DNA of 7,530 bases from Rhodospirillaceae bacterium (lineage in GTDB: Bacteria; Pseudomonadota; Alphaproteobacteria; Micavibrionales; UBA2020): the NCBI GenBank assembly GCA_003524565.1, contig DQGU01000123.1, positions 1 to 7,530 on the forward strand, written 5' to 3'. Both the position numbers and the translations under genes were made by a program. This document shows positions 1 to 4,561 of this stretch, in pieces; positions within the stretch are counted from its first letter, which is position 1; every line of letters begins with the position of its first letter. The notes beneath the pieces are model-generated. The model did not search any database, was not told where the DNA came from, and saw nothing but the letters and a program-made list of their open reading frames with translations.

Positions 1-620
1 CTCGGCAGCGGGTATTTTGCGCGCGCGGATTTCACGTCGCTGCATTCCGCCGCAAGTCTTTCAATCGCAGGCCCGCCCGGCCAGCCAAGGCCCAGCAGCT
101 TGGCGGTTTTATCAAACGCCTCGCCCACCGCATCGTCGATGGTGGTGCCAAGACGCGTGTATTCGCCGACGTCTTTCGCAATCAAAATCTGGCAATGTCC
201 GCCCGATACCAAAAGCAGCAAATAGGGAAAGGCCACATCACCATCTGTCAGCCGCACGGTGAGCGCGTGGCCTTCCAGATGGTTAACCGCGACCAGCGGC
301 AGGCCGCGCACCTGCGCAATCGCCTTGGCCGTCATCACGCCGACCAGCACCCCGCCAATCAAACCGGGGCCTGCCGTCACGGCAACGGCGGAAATATCGT
401 CGAGTGTTATCTGCGCATCTTCCAGCGCCGCTTCGACCATGTGGTCGATATGTTCCAGATGCGCGCGGGCGGCAACCTCGGGCACCACGCCGCCGAAGGC
501 CAGATGCTCGCGCTGGCTCAGCAGTTGATGCGCCAGAATACGCCGGTCTTCGCCCACGATGGCGACGGCGGTTTCATCGCAGCTGCTTTCAATACCCAGA
601 ACAAGACGCTGTTTTGTCAT
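1..620 (-). CDS. tsaD: TsaD, tRNA N6-adenosine threonylcarbamoyltransferase (partial, C-terminus outside window)
   Basis: TsaD transfers the threonylcarbamoyl group from threonylcarbamoyl-adenylate to adenosine 37 of tRNAs reading ANN codons, in the cytoplasm, as part of the TsaB-TsaD-TsaE complex. I translated the minus strand from the ATG at 620 and obtained 206 uninterrupted codons. The N-terminus carries the ASKHA-type GIESSCDETAVAIV motif (residues 9-22). The metal-binding NHLEGH motif follows, with His114 and His118, then LLLLVSGGH (134-142). The nucleotide-binding stretch LGTTIDDAVGEAFDK (157-171) and GWPGGPAIE (179-187) complete the family pattern. Family members are usually about 340 residues, so roughly the last 130 lie left of base 1. 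The ATG sits exactly where homologues begin. No clear Shine-Dalgarno precedes it, and a promoter-like -10 lies only 6 bases upstream. Divergent tsaD and hemC is a common alphaproteobacterial arrangement. Identification is very secure. Confidence 0.97.
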   Translation of the reverse strand, partial: MTKQRLVLGIESSCDETAVAIVGEDRRILAHQLLSQREHLAFGGVVPEVAARAHLEHIDHMVEAALEDAQITLDDISAVAVTAGPGLIGGVLVGVMTAKAIAQVRGLPLVAVNHLEGHALTVRLTDGDVAFPYLLLLVSGGHCQILIAKDVGEYTRLGTTIDDAVGEAFDKTAKLLGLGWPGGPAIERLAAECSDVKSARAKYPLP

Positions 621-626
621 GCGCCC

Positions 627-635
627 GTTATATCA
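627..635 (-). promoter_or_regulatory. Candidate extended -10 promoter of tsaD
   Basis: On the minus strand the sequence TGATATAAC forms an extended -10 element (TGN followed by TATAAC), with only a weak -35 (GTGAAT) 17 bases further upstream. Six bases separate the -10 from the tsaD ATG. Transcription would therefore start at or next to the A of the start codon, giving a leaderless mRNA. This fits the absence of a Shine-Dalgarno. It is a prediction from sequence only. Confidence 0.35.
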
Positions 636-680
636 GGCTTCGGGGGTAAATTCACGCGGAAACATCTGTCATAATATAGC

Positions 681-709
681 AGCGCAGCGTCGCGCTCCGT
701 CTGCGGAGC
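681..709. repeat. Two overlapping inverted repeats in the tsaD-hemC intergenic region
   Basis: GCTCCG (694-699) and CGGAGC (704-709) form a perfect 6-bp stem with a TCTG loop, followed on the plus strand by ATCTTTTC. A second stem, AGCGC (681-685) with GCGCT (692-696), shares bases 694-696 with the first, so the two cannot form together. On the plus strand the first hairpin resembles a weak intrinsic terminator that could stop transcripts before they reach hemC; it could equally be a protein-binding site. Its role is unknown. Confidence 0.4.
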
Positions 710-779
710 ATCTTTTCGGTGTATTGATTGTTTTCATATCGCGCTTGGCGTCAAATCCGGCGCGGGGCGACGCTTGCGC

Positions 780-808
780 CTTGGCTTTGGCCGCCAAAAG
801 GCCTAAAT
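780..808 (+). promoter_or_regulatory. Candidate hemC promoter
   Basis: CTTGGC (780-785) and CTAAAT (803-808) are separated by 17 bases, and each matches the alphaproteobacterial housekeeping consensus (CTTGAC-N17-CTATAT) at five of six positions. Transcription would start near 815, leaving a leader of about 24 bases with an AAAGG ribosome site at 824-828 before the hemC ATG at 839. The spacer contains GGCC...GGCC half-sites (789-792 and 800-803) that could be an operator, but this may be chance in GC-rich DNA. Confidence 0.4.
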
Positions 809-838
809 ACAGCAGGATGAACAAAGGTTACGCATAAT

Positions 839-1768
839 ATGAAAACAAAAATCAACATCGGTACACGCGGCAGCCCGCTGGCGCTGGCGCAGGCGGAATT
901 GCTGGCAAGCGCGCTGAAACGCGCACACCCGCATCTGGCCGCGGCGGGCGCGATTGAATTTGTGATTATCACCACCAGCGGCGACCGTATTCAGGACCGC
1001 CCCCTGTCGGAGGTTGGCGGCAAGGGTCTGTTCACCAAAGAAATCGAAGATGCGCTTCTAGACGGCACCATCGACGCCGCCGTACATTCGATGAAAGATA
1101 TGCCCACCGAGCTTCCCTCCGGTCTGGTCATCCCCTGCCTTTTGCCGCGCGAAGATGTACGCGATGCGTTTTTCAGCCGCGATGGCAAAACGCTCGACGA
1201 CCTGCCGCAGGGCGCGGTTGTCGGCACGTCCAGCCTGCGCCGTCAGGCGATTATTCTGGCGCGCCGCCCCGATTTGAAAGTCGTCATGTTCCGCGGCAAC
1301 GTCGGCACACGCCTGCAAAAGCTGCAAGATGGCGCGGTGGATGCAACGCTTTTGGCGGTGGCGGGGCTCAACCGCCTTGGCAAACCCGATATTATTCAGC
1401 ATATCCTCGAGCCGGATGTGATGCTGCCTGCCGTGGCGCAAGGCGCCGTCGGCATCGAAATTCGCGAAAACGATAAAGACATGCACGCGCTGCTCGCGCC
1501 CGTACACTGCCCTGTCACCGCGCTGCGCGTGACGGCGGAGCGGGCGTTTCTGGCCGCCATGGACGGTTCGTGCAAAACGCCGCTGGGCGCGCTGATGTCC
1601 GTGCCCGACCCCGAGGGGCGCGCCCGTTTTGACGCCCTGTCGGCAAACCCCGACGGCACAAACCTGCACAGGGTCAGCTACGTCATGAACGTACAACATG
1701 CAGGCGATGCCGAACGGCTGGGGCGGCAGGCCGCGGCCGATATAAAAGCACGTCTGAACGGTGCATAG
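839..1768 (+). CDS. hemC: HemC, porphobilinogen deaminase (hydroxymethylbilane synthase)
   Basis: HemC polymerises four porphobilinogen molecules into the linear tetrapyrrole hydroxymethylbilane in the cytoplasm, the step before HemD in heme and siroheme synthesis. The 309-residue product has the full family length. It opens with IGTRGSPLALAQAE (residues 7-20). The substrate-binding region follows with TSGDR, GGKGLFTKEIE and HSMKDMPTELP, in which Asp87 corresponds to the catalytic aspartate. VGTSSLRRQA and FRGNVGTRLQKL supply the arginines that hold the growing chain. LPAVAQGAVGIE precedes domain 3. Cys245 in DGSCKTPLGA is the attachment site of the dipyrromethane cofactor. The ATG at 839 is preceded by AAAGG at about 10 bases and matches the usual N-terminus. 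hemC is followed by the hemD fusion after a 164-bp gap and is divergent from tsaD. Nothing looks degraded. The call is certain. Confidence 0.98.
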   Translation: MKTKINIGTRGSPLALAQAELLASALKRAHPHLAAAGAIEFVIITTSGDRIQDRPLSEVGGKGLFTKEIEDALLDGTIDAAVHSMKDMPTELPSGLVIPCLLPREDVRDAFFSRDGKTLDDLPQGAVVGTSSLRRQAIILARRPDLKVVMFRGNVGTRLQKLQDGAVDATLLAVAGLNRLGKPDIIQHILEPDVMLPAVAQGAVGIEIRENDKDMHALLAPVHCPVTALRVTAERAFLAAMDGSCKTPLGALMSVPDPEGRARFDALSANPDGTNLHRVSYVMNVQHAGDAERLGRQAAADIKARLNGA

Positions 1769-1789
1769 ATACCCGCCGCAAGGCAAAAA

Positions 1790-1826
1790 ACCGCAGTTCC
1801 GTCTTAACGGGATGTTCACCTGCGGT
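1790..1826. repeat. Composite hairpin between hemC and hemD
   Basis: ACCGCAG (1790-1796) pairs with CTGCGGT (1820-1826), and directly inside it TTCCGT (1797-1802) pairs with ACGGGA (1807-1812, one G-T wobble) around a CTTA loop. Together they make a stem of about 13 bp with one 7-base bulge (1813-1819). No T-run follows, so it is not a standard terminator. It begins 22 bases after the hemC stop and could protect the hemC 3' end, attenuate transcription or bind a regulator. Confidence 0.5.
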
Positions 1827-1830
1827 ATAT
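1803..1830 (+). promoter_or_regulatory. Candidate internal promoter for the hemD fusion gene
   Basis: CTTAAC (1803-1808) and GTATAT (1825-1830), 16 bases apart, each match the alphaproteobacterial consensus at five of six positions. Transcription would begin near 1837, giving a leader of about 95 bases that contains the 1847-1896 inverted repeat. The elements overlap the 1790-1826 hairpin, so sequence alone does not say whether this stretch acts as DNA promoter or RNA structure. Confidence 0.3.
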
Positions 1831-1846
1831 ATTATTAAGGAGTTGT

Positions 1847-1896
1847 GCCCGCCGCACCCGCGGCAAGCATTGAACCCAGTATTTCAAGCGGCGGGC
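1847..1896. repeat. 9-bp inverted repeat in the hemD leader
   Basis: GCCCGCCGC (1847-1855) and GCGGCGGGC (1888-1896) are perfectly complementary across a 32-base loop. In RNA this would form a strong GC hairpin ending 22 bases before the ribosome site AAGGTGG (1919-1925) of the fusion gene. An unused AAGGAG (1837-1842) sits just before the 5' arm, with no start codon at normal distance. The GC-rich background makes such repeats more likely by chance, but nine perfect pairs merit notice. Confidence 0.45.
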
Positions 1897-1932
1897 GATG
1901 GCCGTCCGCGTTTAAACGAAGGTGGAAAGCCC

Positions 1933-4398
1933 ATGCGCGCCATTCTTGTCACAAGGCCGGAGCCGGCCGGCAGCGAGCTTGCGGAGAAATTGCGCCGCGA
2001 CGGGTTTGAAACCTATCTCGCCCCCTTGAGCCGTTATGTGCCTGTGCCCGCCGCGCTCGACGTGATGGGCGCATGTCAGGCGCTGGTTTTCACAAGCGCG
2101 CAAGGCGTTGCGCAGTTTCCCGCTGCGCCGGAGGGGCGCGACAAAACCGTTTTTGCCGTCGGCACGGCCACGGCCGAAGCCGCGGCGCTGGCCGGATTTG
2201 CCCATGTCGTTGCAGGCGCGGGCGATGTGCGCGACCTTGCCCAGACATTGATTGCCCGCAAGGATGAACTGGGCCTGCAATCCATTTTGCATGTATCGGG
2301 CGAAGATACCGCCGAAGACCTGTCGCAGCTTTTGGCGGACAGCGGCATCGAGGTGCACCGCCGCGTGGTGTACCGCACCGAATTCATCGACCAGTTGCCG
2401 CCTGAAATCGAACGCGCGCTGACCGAAGACAAAATCGGCACGGTGCTTCTTTTCTCCGCCCGCGCGGCGCAGCACTGGCTGCGGCTTTTGTCGCGCGAAG
2501 ATTTGCGCACCGCCAGCGCGAAGCTGGAAGCCGTCTGCCTGAGCGAGCGTGTGGCGAGCGAGCTGCGCGGCACGCCGTGGCGCGCCGTCAAAGTCGCGCG
2601 CACCCCGCAGGTGGAGGCGATATTCGATATTCTGAAGGGCGCGGATACCGCCCCGCCCCTACCCATGGCGCTGCCCGCCGACCCGGTTATTGACGCCTTC
2701 GGCGGCCTGCGCCCGCTCGCCAACCGCCTTGGCATCACGGCATCGACGGTGCAGGGCTGGAAAAAGCGCGGGATTATTCCGGACACGCGGGTGGAGGCGA
2801 TTTACACCGCCGCCGAAGAAGACAATATCGACATCAACGCCATACTTGCAAAAGGACAATACAAAATGACCATGGACGATGTGGACGGCCGCGGCGCACA
2901 TACAAGCGCCAGCGACCGCCGCCGCAGCACAGACCGCCGCCAGCAGCGCCCCAATTACGACGCGCACGGCAATGTCCGCTCCGCGACCTATAGCGGCCCT
3001 GACCGCCGCAGCGGCATCGACCGCCGCGAACACGCCGCGCGCCAGCAGCAGCGCATCCGCGCGGAGAAAATGCGTTTTGTCAGCCGCACCCTTATCATGT
3101 CCGCCTTTTTCATCGGCGCATTGGCGCTGGGCGGCACTTTCGTCATGGCGCCGGAATTTTTCTCCTTCGCGGAGCGCCGCGACCGCGAAAAAGAATACGA
3201 ACACCGCCTCGAAGAATACGACCGCCAGATAAAAGAACTGCAGCAACGCCAGAACGAGCTGCGCCGTCAGCAAGGCCTTGCCCCGCTGCCGCAGGAAGAC
3301 ACCAAAAAGGCCATGGCGCCCGGCATCGGCCAGCGCATGAACCAAGGCCTGCAAGCGGCGCAGGGCGCAGTGGACACGGTGAAAACCGCCGTGCACGACC
3401 GCGTGGAGGGCGTACAAAAAAGCCCGACCTATCAGGGTTTTCAAAGCCTGATGCGCATGCTGGCGACGCTGAACGGCATCACCCGCACCAAAGAAGGCGC
3501 GGCGGAAGCTGACGGCATGATGGGGCGTCTGCGCAGCGTCATGTCGGGCGCGCCGCAAGACCCCGCGGGCCTGAGCAAAGCCATCGAGGGCGCGACCAAA
3601 ACCGACCCCATGCTGGCGCAGGTCATGAACGGCGTCGAAGCCAAAGACCTTGGCGCGGCCGCGATGCTGCTGACCATGAACGAGCTGCGCGGCAATATTG
3701 GCGGCGGGCAATCGTTTGAAAGCGATTTGCAAATCATCCAGAAATACGCAAAGGACGACCCCGAAATGCAGGTCGCGCTGAAACGCGTCGCGCCCTACGC
3801 GCGCAGCGGCGTTCTGAGCCGCCAGACCCTGCAAAAAGAATTTCGCAACATCGCCGCCGACATCGTGATGGCAAAATTGCAGGGCGAAGATGCGTCCGTG
3901 CGCGAGCGTGTGCTGCTGCGCCTGTCGAAATACGCCAAGATGCGCAAGGTTGACGATATCGAGGGCAATACCGTGGATGCGTCGGTTGCGCGCGCCGAAT
4001 TGCTGCTTGACCAGGGCGATATCAAAGCCGCTATCAAAGAACTCCAGACACTTGAGGGCGCGCCGGCCGATACCGCCGCCCCGTGGCTGCAGCAAGCTGA
4101 AGGACACGTCGCGGCGGATGAATCGTCGCAGGTTCTTTTGCAAACCGTGCTGGGCATGCTGGGCAACGGCACGGGGCCTTTCACCGGTTTCGGCGCCATG
4201 GGCGGCGGGGCAAGCCTTGACCTTGGCGGCGTCGATATCAACAGCGCCGTCGGCGACTTGCTGAACCAGCTGCCCACGGGCAACGAAGGATTTGGCGGCA
4301 TTCTGGACGGCAGCGGCGGCAACAATACAACCGTGCCCTATCTTTCGCCGTCTTTGCAGCAAAACAGCACGCCCCTTGTCGATATACCGATGCCATAA
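1933..4398 (+). CDS. hemD: HemD-HTH-Mic60 fusion: uroporphyrinogen III synthase joined to a mitofilin-like inner membrane protein
   Basis: The 821-residue product has several distinct parts. Residues 1 to about 240 are HemD, which inverts ring D of hydroxymethylbilane and closes it to uroporphyrinogen III. Family motifs seen include VTRPEP, VFTSAQGV, AVGTATAEAA, HVSGEDTAEDL and VLLFSARAAQHWL. Residues 252-305 form a YdaS/Cro-like helix-turn-helix (FGGLRPLANRLGITASTVQG, then WKKRG). Residues 328-365 carry two DRRxxxDRR units. A membrane helix spans about 387-406 and a short coiled coil about 414-447. Residues from about 600 to 743 resemble the mitofilin C-terminal region (ARAELLLDQGDIKAAIKEL, then PWLQQAEGHVAAD). 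Residues 744-821 are a Gly/Asn-rich tail. I chose the ATG at 1933 because AAGGTGG lies 7 bases upstream and HemD proteins begin MxxxLVTRP; an in-frame TTG at 1843 would add 30 unmatched residues. In relatives hemD and the Mic60-like gene are separate neighbours. The HemD end should be cytoplasmic and the Mic60 end periplasmic. The domain calls are firm; single-polypeptide expression is inference. Confidence 0.9.
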   Translation: MRAILVTRPEPAGSELAEKLRRDGFETYLAPLSRYVPVPAALDVMGACQALVFTSAQGVAQFPAAPEGRDKTVFAVGTATAEAAALAGFAHVVAGAGDVRDLAQTLIARKDELGLQSILHVSGEDTAEDLSQLLADSGIEVHRRVVYRTEFIDQLPPEIERALTEDKIGTVLLFSARAAQHWLRLLSREDLRTASAKLEAVCLSERVASELRGTPWRAVKVARTPQVEAIFDILKGADTAPPLPMALPADPVIDAFGGLRPLANRLGITASTVQGWKKRGIIPDTRVEAIYTAAEEDNIDINAILAKGQYKMTMDDVDGRGAHTSASDRRRSTDRRQQRPNYDAHGNVRSATYSGPDRRSGIDRREHAARQQQRIRAEKMRFVSRTLIMSAFFIGALALGGTFVMAPEFFSFAERRDREKEYEHRLEEYDRQIKELQQRQNELRRQQGLAPLPQEDTKKAMAPGIGQRMNQGLQAAQGAVDTVKTAVHDRVEGVQKSPTYQGFQSLMRMLATLNGITRTKEGAAEADGMMGRLRSVMSGAPQDPAGLSKAIEGATKTDPMLAQVMNGVEAKDLGAAAMLLTMNELRGNIGGGQSFESDLQIIQKYAKDDPEMQVALKRVAPYARSGVLSRQTLQKEFRNIAADIVMAKLQGEDASVRERVLLRLSKYAKMRKVDDIEGNTVDASVARAELLLDQGDIKAAIKELQTLEGAPADTAAPWLQQAEGHVAADESSQVLLQTVLGMLGNGTGPFTGFGAMGGGASLDLGGVDINSAVGDLLNQLPTGNEGFGGILDGSGGNNTTVPYLSPSLQQNSTPLVDIPMP
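2852..2868 (+). promoter_or_regulatory. Internal ribosome binding site and start within the hemD fusion
   Basis: AAGGA (2852-2856) lies 9 bases before an in-frame ATG (2866-2868, Met312 of the fusion), an ordinary Shine-Dalgarno geometry. Translation from here would yield a 510-residue protein with the Arg-rich linker, membrane helix and mitofilin region but without HemD and the helix-turn-helix. A second in-frame ATG follows at 2872. The site sits at the junction between the helix-turn-helix and the linker, which makes chance less likely. Use of the site is unproven. Confidence 0.45.
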
Positions 4399-4422
4399 GA
4401 CTTTGCCGCGCAAAACACGGCA

Positions 4423-4449
4423 GCGGGTTTCACCCCGCGCATTTTTTGT
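4423..4449 (+). terminator. Intrinsic terminator after the hemD-mic60 gene
   Basis: GCGGG (4423-4427) pairs with CCCGC (4434-4438) around TTTCAC, followed by GCATTTTTTGTT. A second hairpin, TGCCG (4404-4408) with CGGCA (4418-4422), lies directly upstream. It begins 25 bases after the stop of the fusion gene. The stem is short and three bases separate it from the T-run, so termination may be partial, allowing some readthrough into hemY. Confidence 0.6.
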
Positions 4450-4462
4450 TTAATATGTTTTT

Positions 4463-4534
4463 ATGACCGCTGGTTTCATTAAGCCCTTTAAAGCCTGCGC
4501 CGCCGCGCGCCGCTTTTTCCACGCGAAAGGATAG
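4463..4534 (+). CDS. Possible 23-residue small ORF upstream of hemY
   Basis: An ATG at 4463 opens a frame that ends at TAG (4532-4534). The product would be 23 residues with six basic Lys/Arg residues, four phenylalanines and no acidic residue (MTAGFIKPFK, then ACAAARRFFHAKG). There is no Shine-Dalgarno upstream; the preceding DNA is T-rich and promoter-like. I recognise no family. It may be a leader peptide, a small basic peptide, or chance. It lies between the terminator and hemY, where a hemY leader would be expected. Confidence 0.2.
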   Translation: MTAGFIKPFKACAAARRFFHAKG

Positions 4535-4537
4535 CCC

Positions 4538-4561
4538 ATGACCCGGAGTAACAACGCATGA
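4538..4561 (+). CDS. Possible 7-residue leader peptide overlapping hemY
   Basis: AAAGGA (4526-4531) lies 6 bases before an ATG at 4538. The frame reads MTRSNNA and its TGA (4559-4561) shares ATGA with the hemY ATG at 4558. The ribosome site is better than that of hemY itself (GGAG at 4545-4548, inside this mini-ORF). The arrangement suggests translational coupling, with ribosomes ending the leader and restarting at hemY. The peptide is too short for conservation within one sequence to be judged. Confidence 0.35.
   Translation: MTRSNNA

Noticed and set aside
195..674. Open frames on the plus strand opposite tsaD
   Set aside because: The minus strand gives an unambiguous TsaD with all N-terminal motifs; the plus frames overlap each other, match nothing recognisable and are expected in GC-rich DNA.
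559..837. 92-codon plus-strand frame ending one base before the hemC ATG
   Set aside because: Its first part is antisense to tsaD, it crosses the promoter-like intergenic region and it has no family features. The tight spacing to hemC looks accidental.
1058..1819. 253-codon minus-strand frame opposite hemC
   Set aside because: It is the mirror of a certain hemC coding region, with a His/Arg/Ala-rich low-information composition.
1843..1932. 30-codon N-terminal extension of HemD from TTG at 1843
   Set aside because: The AAGGAG is only 0 bases from the TTG, which is too close. The extra residues do not resemble HemD, and the ATG at 1933 has a correctly spaced AAGGTGG.
2659..4413. 584-codon minus-strand frame opposite the hemD fusion
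   Set aside because: Although long, its composition (runs of Ala, Arg, His, Phe, Val) is that of an antisense shadow; the plus strand carries recognisable HemD and mitofilin domains.
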